DNA of 60,392 nucleotides from positions 1-60,392 of the forward strand of contig JAEUJW010000076.1 in assembly GCA_016793465.1 (NCBI GenBank), read 5' to 3'. Shown here piece by piece: positions 7,974 to 16,966 of the stretch. The notes beneath the pieces are model-generated. The model saw only the letters and a program-made list of their open reading frames with translations, was not told where the DNA came from and did not search any database. The stretch is from Myxococcales bacterium. Its GTDB lineage: Bacteria; Myxococcota; Polyangia; Nannocystales; Nannocystaceae. The position numbers and the translations under genes were made by a program. Position 1 is the stretch's first letter; every line of letters starts with the position of its first letter.

Positions 7974-8510
7974 TCAACCGTCGAGCGTCGCGTCGAACAG
8001 CGCCCGGTGCAGCGCGTACGCCTCGCGCGAGATGACGGCCTCCGGCCCGACCGCACGGTCGACGGCCAGCACGCCGTCGAGGTGATCGATCTCGTGCTGC
8101 AGCAGCTCCGACGTGGCGCGGTCGAGCGGCCCCATGCGCACGCGGTCGCCGGCCTCGTCGGTGTACTCGACCGAGATCGACGCGGCCCGCTGCACCCGCA
8201 CCAGCAGCGTCGGGAAGCACATACAGTCGTCCCAGAGCTTAAACACTTCGTCGCTGCGCCAGACGATGACCGGATCGATCAGCGTGAACGGCCCCTCGCC
8301 GAGGTCCGCCGCGATGAACCTTTTTAATATTGCGATCTGCGGCGCCGCGATGGCCCGGCCGAACCCGTACTCGGCGCGGAACGCCGCCAGCGTGGCGTGC
8401 AGGCGCTCGCGCTCGCCCGGGAACGCGGGGTCCTCGAGGTCGACCGGCGCGGCCACGAGGCGCAGCCGCGGGTCGCCGAGCTGGAGGACGCGGTCCGTCG
8501 TGCTCACCAT
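7974..8510 (-). CDS. def: Peptide deformylase, variant active site
   Basis: The product is 178 aa. It should remove the N-formyl group from nascent proteins. Motif 1 is present as GFGRAIAAPQI (residue 48 on) and motif 3 as LLQHEIDHLDG (residue 137 on), the HExxH metal site. Motif 2, normally EGCLS, reads DDCMCFP: the Cys ligand remains, but Glu and Leu-Ser are changed. Such divergence is typical of secondary deformylase paralogues. It is separated by 18 bp from nadA upstream. An AT-rich codon cluster encodes the Ile-Leu-Lys-Arg near residue 60. Confidence 0.85.
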   Translation of the reverse strand: MVSTTDRVLQLGDPRLRLVAAPVDLEDPAFPGERERLHATLAAFRAEYGFGRAIAAPQIAILKRFIAADLGEGPFTLIDPVIVWRSDEVFKLWDDCMCFPTLLVRVQRAASISVEYTDEAGDRVRMGPLDRATSELLQHEIDHLDGVLAVDRAVGPEAVISREAYALHRALFDATLDG

Positions 8511-8528
8511 CCGACTGTACCGGCCGGC

Positions 8529-9968
8529 TCAGGCCGACGCCAGCGCCCGCGTCTGCATGTCGGCCACCAGCGCCGGCGGCAGGCGCCCCGTCCTCTGGAA
8601 GTGGCGCATGTGGCGGATCGGCAGCTCACCGAGCTCGGCCACCGTCTTGCCCTGCACCCTCTCGCCGTACAGCTTCGGGTGATAGGCCCGCAGCGCGTTC
8701 GGCTCGGCGATCTTCGCCAGCACCTCGAACAGCGCGTCGAGCGAGTTCATCTTCATGTACGGGCACGTCGCGCACCCGCCGGCCGTGCTGCAGCCCTCGC
8801 CGCCGGCGACCCCGGGCACCAGCGGCAGGCTCGCGTCGCCGGTCGCCATCACCGCGTCCTGCGCCACCGGGAACACGATCTCGACGGTCACCGTCGGCCG
8901 CTCGCGCAGCAGCCCGCGGACCGCGTGCACGATCGACGTGATCATGCCGGCCTCGGTCCCGAGCACGAACTGCAGCCGCACCGGCGAACTATTGACATCG
9001 TCGACCGGCACCGCCAGCACCTGCCGCGCGATGTGATCCAGAATATTCGAAGTCGACCCGACCACCCCGCGCCCGGCCCGCTGGGCCGCGAGCCCCAGCG
9101 CGAACATCTCACCCGGCACCTCGAGGTGGGCCGTGATGTGCGCCTCGGGGTAGTTCTCCCGCACGCTATCGACAACCTCGGCCCCGAACATGTGGTGCAC
9201 GATGCAGTTGCCGCTATTAAAATAGTGGAAGCGGGGCAGCAGCGCCGCGATGGTCCGACGATTGTGCCTGGGGTGGACCGCCGCGATGGCCGCGTCGTCG
9301 AGCGCCGTCATGCTCTCGAACAGCGACCGCAGGTTCTGCCCCATGTACGTGTCGGGCCCGAACCACACGTGCGCGTCAGGCTGCTCGGCGAACGTCTCGA
9401 GCACCGTCTGCACCACATTACTCGAGGTGCAGGTGATCGTCGGGATGGTCGCCTGCGCGTGCGCCTTGGTCCTCAAACTCGTGTTGATGTAGACCACGTG
9501 CAGTGAGTTCGGCGTCTCGGCCGCGCGCCTCAGGTACGCCGCGTAGGCCGGCGTCTCCGCCGCCGCCGCGAGCGAGCAGCCGATCGGCTCGGCCGCCACG
9601 CGGTACACCGGTATCTCGGTGTGGCCCGCCGCGTCGAGCACCGCGCGGACGTTCTCCGACATGAAGTCGACCCCGAGCACGACGATGGCCCGCGCCCCCT
9701 GCTCGGCCATCACCACCGCGCGGTCGGCCATCACCAGCGAGTCCGAGATGTGCAGCAGCTTCCACCCCGTGGCCATGAGCGCGCCTTGCAGCTCCGGGTC
9801 CATGTAAAAATGGGCCACCACCCCGACCTCGCCCGCCGCCAGCAGCACCCGCAGGCGCTCGACGGTCGCCGGATCGGGGTCCAGGAACGCCGCCTGGGTC
9901 TCGGCAAAAGCCCCGGTCGCCGACACTCCGTCGGCCCGCAACAGCAACGCAGGGAACGTCTGAGCCAT
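8529..9968 (-). CDS. nadA: Quinolinate synthase (NadA), long form
   Basis: The product is 479 aa from ATG 9968. It condenses iminoaspartate with dihydroxyacetone phosphate to quinolinate for NAD synthesis, using a [4Fe-4S] cluster. Family features include VVAHFYMDPELQ (about 49), HISDSLVMAD (75), VLGVDFMSENVR (97), VYINTSLRTKAHA with TCTSSNVV holding a Cys ligand, GSTSNIL and the C-terminal CSTAGGCATCPYM. It is longer than the 300-350 aa E. coli type, as in the large NadA subgroup. It lies in the same direction as def, 18 bp apart. NadB and NadC are not in the window. Confidence 0.92.
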   Translation of the reverse strand: MAQTFPALLLRADGVSATGAFAETQAAFLDPDPATVERLRVLLAAGEVGVVAHFYMDPELQGALMATGWKLLHISDSLVMADRAVVMAEQGARAIVVLGVDFMSENVRAVLDAAGHTEIPVYRVAAEPIGCSLAAAAETPAYAAYLRRAAETPNSLHVVYINTSLRTKAHAQATIPTITCTSSNVVQTVLETFAEQPDAHVWFGPDTYMGQNLRSLFESMTALDDAAIAAVHPRHNRRTIAALLPRFHYFNSGNCIVHHMFGAEVVDSVRENYPEAHITAHLEVPGEMFALGLAAQRAGRGVVGSTSNILDHIARQVLAVPVDDVNSSPVRLQFVLGTEAGMITSIVHAVRGLLRERPTVTVEIVFPVAQDAVMATGDASLPLVPGVAGGEGCSTAGGCATCPYMKMNSLDALFEVLAKIAEPNALRAYHPKLYGERVQGKTVAELGELPIRHMRHFQRTGRLPPALVADMQTRALASA

Positions 9969-10069
9969 GATGTCGGCCCAGCGTACCCCCGCCGCCCGCC
10001 GCGAGCCACGCCGAGCCAGGTGACGATTGTCCGGTGCGAGGCCCGCGGAGGATCGTCCGGTGCGGGCGC

Positions 10070-11152
10070 CTACGGCGGCGTCGCCGGCCCGACGCGCTCG
10101 ATGCGGACCCCGATCCCGCTCGCCTGCTGCGCCGGCCCGGTGCGCCGCAGCGAGTAGCGCCCCGCCGGCAGCTCGGCGAGCTGCCGGTCGCTCGCGCCGA
10201 TCAGGTCGACCTCCGTATAACCCTCGCACGCGCTGCAGCGCATCAGCTGCACCGCGTTCCACGCGTCGTCGCTGCCCGGCCCCGCGTCGCCGATCATCGC
10301 CACCTCGTACACCCCCGTCTCGGGGACCTCGAGCGTGTGGTAGAGCGCCACGTGGCCGAAGAACGGCCCGACCACGTCGTCCTGATCGCAGTCGAGCGTG
10401 CGGTACTCCGACCACGACGCTCCGTCCCACGCGATCTCCGGCGCCGCGCACTCGAACAGCTTGCGGCGCCACGCCCGCGGCGAGCACACGCCGCGGGTCA
10501 TGTCGAACGCCGCCGCCGCCTGCTCGAGCGACTCGCCGAGCTCCTGCTCAAAAATTCGCGTGATCCGCCGGCGCCCGTCGGCCAGGCGCAGGCGCTCATA
10601 AACCCGCAGTACGGCCGCTATCCCGTGCCTCTCGATCAAAAACCCGACGAACGCCCCGGCGAGCGGATAGAGCTCGTCGGGCAGCCACAGGTCGCCGGTC
10701 CCAGCCGCCACGTCGAGCACGCTCGTCGCCGGGATCAGGCCGTTCGACCGGTCGGGCGGGGGCAGCTCGTAGGCCACCGCCAGCCCCTCGATGAAGAACA
10801 CCGGCGGCGTGCCGTACGCCCACGCCAGCGAGTGCACGATCTCGTGGTCGAGCGGCGCCGCCGTCGCATAGATGTCGTTATGCCACGCGCAGCCTCCGTT
10901 ATCGTTGATGCAGATCGTCCGCGATTCGAAGTCGGCCGGGTGCAACCAGTGGAACACGATGCGGTCGTCGCCGGTCGGCGCCGCCACATCGAGCTCCGCC
11001 GCCACCAGCGCCGTGAACGCGTCCATGTGCCCGACTCCGTCGCCGCACAGCGACAGCCCCGGGTCCATGGCCACGCGCACGTGCTCGCCCTCCTCCGTCG
11101 GCGCCGGCAGCCCGCAGCCGATCGTCGCCACCAGCAGGACCGCGCGCTTCAC
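10070..11152 (-). CDS. Putative lipoprotein, zincin-like (HExxH)
   Basis: The product is 360 aa. A short signal peptide ends in VATIGCG (Cys near 13). The central region has LDHEIVHSLAWAYG, an HExxH motif, followed about 17 residues later by FFIEGLAVAYE with a Glu that could be the third zinc ligand, as in gluzincin-type peptidases. The remaining region is mostly beta-like with several Cys pairs. Its start overlaps the stop of the upstream FG-GAP gene by four bases, so the two lipoproteins are made together. Protease activity is inferred from the motif only. Confidence 0.65.
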   Translation of the reverse strand: MKRAVLLVATIGCGLPAPTEEGEHVRVAMDPGLSLCGDGVGHMDAFTALVAAELDVAAPTGDDRIVFHWLHPADFESRTICINDNGGCAWHNDIYATAAPLDHEIVHSLAWAYGTPPVFFIEGLAVAYELPPPDRSNGLIPATSVLDVAAGTGDLWLPDELYPLAGAFVGFLIERHGIAAVLRVYERLRLADGRRRITRIFEQELGESLEQAAAAFDMTRGVCSPRAWRRKLFECAAPEIAWDGASWSEYRTLDCDQDDVVGPFFGHVALYHTLEVPETGVYEVAMIGDAGPGSDDAWNAVQLMRCSACEGYTEVDLIGASDRQLAELPAGRYSLRRTGPAQQASGIGVRIERVGPATPP

Positions 11153-14100
11153 GGCCGCTGCCTCACGATCGTCAGCCCCATGTCATCGACGAGCCCCACG
11201 TCCGGCACACCGTCGCCGTCCCAGTCGCGCACCACGATCTCTCGCCCTGCGGCCTCGCCCGGCCGCACCGGCAGCACCTGCGTCGTGAACACGAAGCGCC
11301 CGTTCTCCGTCGCCCGACCGACGTGCAGCCGCTCGGGCGTGTCGTCGGACCCGTTCTCCGTCGCCAGCACCTCGAGCGCACCGTCGCCGTCGAGGTCCGC
11401 CGTCGCCACGGATGTCGCCCTGGCCAGGAGCTCGACCGGTGCCCCGACCGGCCCCACCTCGCCCTGCCCGCGCCGGAGCAACAGCCGACCCGACGCCTCC
11501 ACCTCCAGCAGGTCCACGAGACGATCCGCGTTCACGTCCGCCACCGCGAACGCGGGACCGCCGCTCCACTGACTCCATTCGCGGGCCGGCCCGAAGTGCC
11601 CGTGTCCGTCGCCCGGGGCAACCCACAGCCCGAACAGGCCATGCACGACGTCGAGCCGGCGATCACCGTCGACGTCGTAGATGCCGAGGACCCGTCCGAA
11701 CTGCCCCACGGCCTCCGTCCGCACGTCCTCGAACCCTCCCGGCTTGCCCTTGAGAAACGCCAGTATCGGCAAGTGGTTCGCGGTCAGCAGCAGATCGTCG
11801 ATCCCGTCGCCGTCGAAGTCCCGCGCGAAGACCTGCTCCGCTGGCGACGCCAGACGAATGATCGGCGCGCCCTGTGGCGCCCCCGCCGCGTCGAACTCCA
11901 CCCGCGTCAGCGATCGCAGCAGTTGGCTCGAGCCTGCCCCGAGCACGATGATCTCGTCGGCGCCGTCGCCGTCCACGTCGCTCACGGCGTGCGCCACGAT
12001 CCGCGTCACGTCCTCGTCCACCAGCCCCCTGAGCGGCGCGTGATGCCACGGCCCGAATCCTCCGTCGCCCGCCGCGAACGCCACCGCCACGCCCGGCGCG
12101 ACCATCACGCGGTCGTCCACGCCATCGCCATCGAAGTCGCCGAAGCTCCCGGTCTGCTCGTACCCCAGCGGCGTCGCCGGCTGCTCGACCAGCACCGGGC
12201 CGAGCGTCCCGCGATACATGGTGATCCCGACGAAGTCCGAATTCGCCGCGTCGACCTGCGCATCACCGTCGAAGTCTCCGAACACCAGCTCTCCGTCCCA
12301 CCCCAGCGGCTGCAGCGGCCCCGGCGCGAAGTGTCCGCCGCCGTCGTTGACCAGCAAGCCGAGCGCCAGGATCCCGCCGACGCTCGTCTCGACCGCGATG
12401 TCCACGTCTCCGTCTCCGTCCGCATCGCGCAGCGCGTGGGATCCGCACGGCAACGTATCGATCTCCTCGACGGCGGCCAGCCCGAGGCTCGGCAAGCGCC
12501 GCACCAGCAACAGCCCCTCGAGCCCGCACACCACCGCGTCGAGCTCCGCGTCGCCGTCGAGCGAGCCCACCGCGACCCGCATGGTCAGGTGCTTCCACGG
12601 CAGCTGCAGCTCGACGCTGCTCGGCGCGTCCCCGCCGGGGTCGCGCTCGATGATCAGCACGCGCTCGCCAGTGATCGTCACCAGGTCGATGTACGCGTCG
12701 CCGTCGAGGTCGACCGCGAGCGAGCGACCGCGCGCGGGGCCCATCGGCGACGGCGCGCCCCACCCGCCCGCGCCGTCGCCGAGCAGCACCCGGCGCTCCA
12801 GCGCCTCGCCGTCGCCCGCATTCACCAGCAGATCGACGCGACCGTCACCGTCGACATCGCCCAGCACGCCGTTGCCGGCGAACTCCGCCGGGATCTGCGC
12901 CCGCGCCGTCGTACCGTAGACCCCCGGCGAGCCCTGCACCAGCGTCACGACCGAGACAACTGCCTCGGCCTGCACGATCGCCACCAGATCCGTGCGTCCG
13001 TCGCCGTCGACGTCCCCCGTCAGCACGTCCGGCGTCTCCTGCATGGATCCCAGCTCCAGCGGCCCGGCGATCACCTCGCCCGTGGCCCCGCGCACGAGCT
13101 TGACCGTATACTCGATCCCCTCGATCGCTATGACATCGTCCGCGCCGTCATCGTCGACGTCAGCCACCGTCTGCGCCCACCCGTATTCGATCGGCAGCGC
13201 CCACACCGACTCGAGCCGCAGCCCGACCGCCTCGCGCCGCAACCCCGCCGTATGTCCATCTCCGCCGTAGACCAGCCGCGGCGCCCCGTCCACGGTCTCG
13301 CTCGCCACCGCCGTCGCCCCGTGCAGCGTCGCCGTGCCCGCCCGCTCCCCCGTCCGCGGATTTAATAGTGTCACCTCACCTGTCCCCGGGGACAGCACGC
13401 CGAGCTGCGGCGCCACACCCGGCACCACCGTCAAACCCTGCGGCTGCGCCGGCACCTCCCACGTATTCTTCGCTCGCCCCGCCCCCGCGCCGTCGCCGAG
13501 CACCACCGTCACCGTGTCACCGAGCGCGTCGGCCGTCGCCACGTCGAGCGCGCCATCCGCGTCAAGATCCCCCGCCACCACCGCCAGCGGCGCCGCCCCG
13601 ACCTGCAGCGCCTCGCCGGTCCGCCACGCTCCACCCTCGTTGTGCAGCACCTGCACCGCGTCGATGTCACTCAGCGCGATGAATAAATCTCTCGCGCCGT
13701 CATTATCAAAGTCTCCGGCCGCCAGCGCGTGCGGACCGGGCCCGACGATCACCGGCGGGTCCGCCACCCCCTTCTTCAACACGCTCACGCTGCCGTCGCC
13801 GAGGTTCGCCGTCACGACCTCCGCCGCCGCGTCGCCCACCAGGTCCGCCGCGATCACCGCGCGCGGCGTATCCCCGGCCGCGTACCAGCGCGGCGCGGCG
13901 AACACCCGGCCGCCGCGCCCGCGCAGCACCGCCACCGCGTCGTGCTCCGGCAGGGCAGTCACCACGTCGACGCGCCCGTCGCCGTCGACGTCGCCGATCG
14001 CCAGCCCGGCGATCTCCTCGCCCAGCGCCCACGACGTCGCCAGGCCCGGGCCCCACGCGATCGTCAGCGTCTGGCGCGACGGGCTGGCCGACACCGTGTC

Positions 14101-14289
14101 CTCGTGCCCGTCGCCGTCGACGTCGGCCGTCAGCATCGCCGTCGGCGCGAAACCGTACCCCACCCGCACCACCGCCCTGTCGGGCAGGCAGACCACGCCG
14201 ACCTCGTGGACGCCGTCCTCGCAGCGCGGGCCGGGCGTGTCGCAGCCGACGAGCCAAGCCGCCGCCGAGCACGCGAGGACCCGCCGCAT
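11149..14289 (-). CDS. Giant FG-GAP/VCBS-repeat lipoprotein
   Basis: The product is 1046 aa from ATG 14289, chosen because it gives a signal peptide with lipobox AAWLVGCD (Cys 16). Nearly the whole protein is repeats of about 45-65 residues, each with a calcium-binding loop of the DVDGDGxxD type and an FG-GAP-like turn; about 18 loops can be counted, predicting one or more beta-propellers on the cell surface. Such proteins mediate adhesion or polysaccharide binding in myxobacteria. It is translationally coupled to the HExxH lipoprotein downstream and divergent from the deoxynucleoside kinase gene, with 78 bp between. Confidence 0.88.
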   Translation of the reverse strand: MRRVLACSAAAWLVGCDTPGPRCEDGVHEVGVVCLPDRAVVRVGYGFAPTAMLTADVDGDGHEDTVSASPSRQTLTIAWGPGLATSWALGEEIAGLAIGDVDGDGRVDVVTALPEHDAVAVLRGRGGRVFAAPRWYAAGDTPRAVIAADLVGDAAAEVVTANLGDGSVSVLKKGVADPPVIVGPGPHALAAGDFDNDGARDLFIALSDIDAVQVLHNEGGAWRTGEALQVGAAPLAVVAGDLDADGALDVATADALGDTVTVVLGDGAGAGRAKNTWEVPAQPQGLTVVPGVAPQLGVLSPGTGEVTLLNPRTGERAGTATLHGATAVASETVDGAPRLVYGGDGHTAGLRREAVGLRLESVWALPIEYGWAQTVADVDDDGADDVIAIEGIEYTVKLVRGATGEVIAGPLELGSMQETPDVLTGDVDGDGRTDLVAIVQAEAVVSVVTLVQGSPGVYGTTARAQIPAEFAGNGVLGDVDGDGRVDLLVNAGDGEALERRVLLGDGAGGWGAPSPMGPARGRSLAVDLDGDAYIDLVTITGERVLIIERDPGGDAPSSVELQLPWKHLTMRVAVGSLDGDAELDAVVCGLEGLLLVRRLPSLGLAAVEEIDTLPCGSHALRDADGDGDVDIAVETSVGGILALGLLVNDGGGHFAPGPLQPLGWDGELVFGDFDGDAQVDAANSDFVGITMYRGTLGPVLVEQPATPLGYEQTGSFGDFDGDGVDDRVMVAPGVAVAFAAGDGGFGPWHHAPLRGLVDEDVTRIVAHAVSDVDGDGADEIIVLGAGSSQLLRSLTRVEFDAAGAPQGAPIIRLASPAEQVFARDFDGDGIDDLLLTANHLPILAFLKGKPGGFEDVRTEAVGQFGRVLGIYDVDGDRRLDVVHGLFGLWVAPGDGHGHFGPAREWSQWSGGPAFAVADVNADRLVDLLEVEASGRLLLRRGQGEVGPVGAPVELLARATSVATADLDGDGALEVLATENGSDDTPERLHVGRATENGRFVFTTQVLPVRPGEAAGREIVVRDWDGDGVPDVGLVDDMGLTIVRQRP

Positions 14290-14367
14290 CGTCCGCCAGG
14301 GTATCGCAGTTTCCCGGCGCGCGGGCACCTCGACAGCCGCCGGCTTTCTACGGTACCGAGGAGCACC
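14290..14367. promoter_or_regulatory. Divergent promoter region, FG-GAP lipoprotein / deoxynucleoside kinase
   Basis: These 78 bp lie between two divergent starts. A GAGGAG ribosome-binding site (14359-14364) precedes the kinase GTG at 14368. Clear -10/-35 elements are not recognisable. Confidence 0.45.
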
Positions 14368-15033
14368 GTGAGCGCAGCCCGTCCCCGCAGGTTCGTCGCC
14401 GTCGCCGGCAACATCGGCGTCGGCAAGTCGACGCTGGTCAGCTTCCTCGCGCGCCAGTACGGGCTCGTGCCGCACTTCGAGCCCAACGAGCAGAACCCCT
14501 ACCTCGTCGACTTCTACGGCGACATGCAGCGCTGGGCCTTCCACTCGCAGGTGTTCTTTTTGGCCAAGAAGTTTCGCATCCACCAGGAGCTCGTGCGCGC
14601 CAAGGAGCCGGTCATCGCCGACCGCACGATCTACGAGGACGCCGAGATCTTCGCCGAGAACCTGTACCGCCAGAAGCGGATGAGCAAGCGCGACTACCAG
14701 ACCTACCGCGAGCTCTATTCTGCGATCGTCCAGCAGCTCCCGCCGCCCGACCTCATGATCTACCTGCGCTGCTCGCTGCGGACCCTGCGCCGGCGGATCG
14801 CCCTGCGCGGCCGACCCGAGGAGCAGGCCATCCCCACGCCCTACCTGCGGCGCCTGCAGGCCCTCTACGACGCCTGGTACGCGCGCTACGACCTGTCCGA
14901 GACCGTCACCATCGAGACCGACCGGCTCGACTACCTCCACGACCTCGTCGACCGCATCGACCTGTTCGAGCGGGTCGAGCGAGCGCTCGGCCTGTCGGCC
15001 GCCGACCGCGGCCAGATCGCCTCACCGCCATGA
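14368..15033 (+). CDS. Deoxynucleoside kinase
   Basis: The product is 221 aa from GTG 14368, supported by GAGGAG just upstream. It should phosphorylate deoxynucleosides in the salvage pathway. A P-loop GNIGVGKSTL lies at residue 15, FEPNEQNPYL at 37, a DRTIYEDAEIFAENL motif (the DRS-like catalytic segment) near 89, and RCSLRTLRRRIALRGRPEE, the LID-like Arg-rich region, near 135. These match the dNK/dGK family. The stop overlaps the start of the cyclase gene as ATGA. Confidence 0.85.
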   Translation: MSAARPRRFVAVAGNIGVGKSTLVSFLARQYGLVPHFEPNEQNPYLVDFYGDMQRWAFHSQVFFLAKKFRIHQELVRAKEPVIADRTIYEDAEIFAENLYRQKRMSKRDYQTYRELYSAIVQQLPPPDLMIYLRCSLRTLRRRIALRGRPEEQAIPTPYLRRLQALYDAWYARYDLSETVTIETDRLDYLHDLVDRIDLFERVERALGLSAADRGQIASPP

Positions 15034-15551
15034 CCCACCCGGCCCGCAGCGAACAGACCCTGCTCATCGTCTTCGCCGACATCACCCGCTTCGTGCACCA
15101 CGCGCGCGGCGTCGAGGACCTCGAGCTCGCCGAGATGCTCGACGGCTACTACAAGCTCGTCGAGGACCTCGCCCTCCACGCCAGCGGGCAAATCCTCAAA
15201 TTCATGGGCGACGGCTTCCTCGCGGTGTGGCTGCGCGAGCAGATCGCCGCCGGCCTCGACGCCCTGCCGATCCTGAAGCGGGAGATCGACGCCTGGTGGG
15301 CCAACCACCACTGGGACTCGCGCCTCGTCGTCAGGGCCCACGTCGGCAGCGCCGTGCTCGGCCCCTACGGCAACGAGGGCCGCCTCGACGCGATCGGCAA
15401 CGCCGTCAACAAGGCCGCCACCCTGCCCGCGCGCACGATCAGCCTGTCGTCCGACGCCTGGCTGCAGCTCGCGCCCGAGGCCCGCGCCGCCTACCAGGCG
15501 CAGGCCGGCGGCAGCTTCTACACCCCGAAGGCCGACGCCGACATCACGTGA
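15030..15551 (+). CDS. Stand-alone class III nucleotidyl cyclase catalytic domain
   Basis: The product is 173 aa, one cyclase homology domain with no sensor. LIVFADITRFVHHA (residue 12 on) carries the first metal-binding Asp, and LKFMGDGFLAVW (about 56) the second. DAIGNAVNKAATL (about 121) corresponds to the transition-state region, with Lys where Arg is usual. It may make cAMP or cGMP as a homodimer. It is translationally coupled to the deoxynucleoside kinase. Its 3' end overlaps the convergent HlyIII gene by 8 bp. Substrate-specifying residues cannot be assigned by eye. Confidence 0.8.
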   Translation: MTHPARSEQTLLIVFADITRFVHHARGVEDLELAEMLDGYYKLVEDLALHASGQILKFMGDGFLAVWLREQIAAGLDALPILKREIDAWWANHHWDSRLVVRAHVGSAVLGPYGNEGRLDAIGNAVNKAATLPARTISLSSDAWLQLAPEARAAYQAQAGGSFYTPKADADIT

Positions 15552-16200
15552 CGATCGCCACGATCGCCGTGAAGTGGGCCGCCGCCGCCGCGAACACGAA
15601 CATGTGGAACACCTCGTGGTAGCCGAACACGCTCGGCGCCGGGTTGGGCCAGCGCGTCATGTAGACCAGCGCCCCGAGCAGGTACAGCAGCGTGCCCGCC
15701 AGCAGCATCACGAAATTGAACGGCCCGACCGCGCGCAGCAGCGCCGGCAGGCACGGCAGCGTCAGCCCGCCCATCACCACGTACAGCGTCGCGTTGATGG
15801 CCCGGTGCCCGCGCGACCAGCCCAGCGCCTTGATGATGCCCAGCGTCGCGGCGCCCCACATGACCGGCAGCAGCCACTCGCCCGGACCCGGGGTGACCGC
15901 GAACGCCAGCGGCGTGCCCGTGCCGGCGATCATGAGGTAGATGTTGGCCAGGTCGAGCTTGCGCAGGCGGTGAAACGTCTTCACCGGCCAGCTCGGGCGG
16001 TGGTACAGCGCGCTGCCGATCAGCAGCAGCGACATGCACGCCCCGTAGACCGCCGCCACCAGCGTCGCCGTGCCCGGGCGCGCCATCACCACCAGCAGCG
16101 CCGCCGCCGGGACCGCCACCGCCGCCCCGAACAGATCGACCGTGCCGCGCAGCCGCGGCCGGATCACCGACGAGTTGGCCGAGTGCATGGTCGCGGTCAC
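15544..16200 (-). CDS. Hemolysin III / PAQR-family membrane protein
   Basis: The product is 218 aa with seven hydrophobic segments. Family motifs include SALYHRPSW (about residue 63), LDLANIYLMIAGTGTP (about 81) and a C-terminal FGYHEVFHMFVFAAAAAHF, holding the conserved His residues of the zinc site of the HlyIII/adiponectin-receptor fold. HlyIII proteins are membrane-embedded metal-dependent hydrolase candidates; a haemolytic role is not implied. The gene is convergent with the cyclase gene. Confidence 0.88.
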   Translation of the reverse strand: MTATMHSANSSVIRPRLRGTVDLFGAAVAVPAAALLVVMARPGTATLVAAVYGACMSLLLIGSALYHRPSWPVKTFHRLRKLDLANIYLMIAGTGTPLAFAVTPGPGEWLLPVMWGAATLGIIKALGWSRGHRAINATLYVVMGGLTLPCLPALLRAVGPFNFVMLLAGTLLYLLGALVYMTRWPNPAPSVFGYHEVFHMFVFAAAAAHFTAIVAIVT

Positions 16201-16243
16201 GGGCCGGCGAAAATACCCGCTCCCCCGCCGCCACGGAAGCCGT

Positions 16244-16966
16244 TTAATGCTCTTCGCCGCGATCCCCGACGACGCGCGGGCCGTGGGGCGGACTCACGTT
16301 TAAAAATTGCGGCGAGCCCTCGTCGATCACCACCGTCGCGCTGGTGAATCTCACCCCGGGCTTGCGCGCCGTCAGCACGTAGCGCCCGCGCGGCAGGTTG
16401 GCGACCAGCACCCCGCCGTCGACGCTCGAGCGGGCCCGCGGCGCCCGCAGCCCGCGCGCCGCCAGCAGCGACCCGGTGAAGTCGGTCTTGTGCACCAGCG
16501 GCACGGCGCCGAGGTAGATCGGCGGGTCACCGCGGTCGCCGCCGCCGTCGACGCGCCGCAGCACCAGCTCGGCGTCGGGCTCGCCCTGCGGGCTGTCGGC
16601 CAGCGTCTTGCCGAACGCGGTGATCGTCGTCGCCAGGTGGTGCCGGCCCGGCCGCGGCCGCACCAGCAGCCGCTGCAGCAGCGTGAACGTCAGCGCCCAC
16701 GGCACCTGCAGAGTGATCGCCCGGTCCGCGCCGACCAGCCCGTCCGCGGGCACCGCCACCGTCGCGCTCTGCAGCGTCTGCAGCCCGCGCCCGGACAGCA
16801 CCGCCGTCAGCGCCTCGCCGGGCCGCGCCGTCGTCTCGGCCCGGCCCTCGCGATCGGTGCAGAGGTGCAGCCCCGGCCGCTCGCGCACGGTGATCCACGC
16901 GCCGGCGAGCGGCCGCCCGAAGCGTTCGAACGCGTGGGCCCGGATCTCGACCGGCACCTCGCTCAT
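16244..16966 (-). CDS. Protein with N-terminal carboxypeptidase-regulatory-like beta domain
   Basis: The product is 240 aa from ATG 16966. The first 75 residues (FGRPLAGAWITVRERPG, TDREGRAETTARPG) have the pattern of a transthyretin-like or carboxypeptidase-regulatory beta-sandwich. A second such unit may lie near the end (VDGGVLVANLPRGRYVLTAR, then LNVSPP). No signal peptide is visible, so it may be cytoplasmic or recruited to the membrane. Its start overlaps the stop of the M50 protease gene by four bases, suggesting a partner or substrate of that protease. Function is otherwise unknown. Confidence 0.65.
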   Translation of the reverse strand: MSEVPVEIRAHAFERFGRPLAGAWITVRERPGLHLCTDREGRAETTARPGEALTAVLSGRGLQTLQSATVAVPADGLVGADRAITLQVPWALTFTLLQRLLVRPRPGRHHLATTITAFGKTLADSPQGEPDAELVLRRVDGGGDRGDPPIYLGAVPLVHKTDFTGSLLAARGLRAPRARSSVDGGVLVANLPRGRYVLTARKPGVRFTSATVVIDEGSPQFLNVSPPHGPRVVGDRGEEH

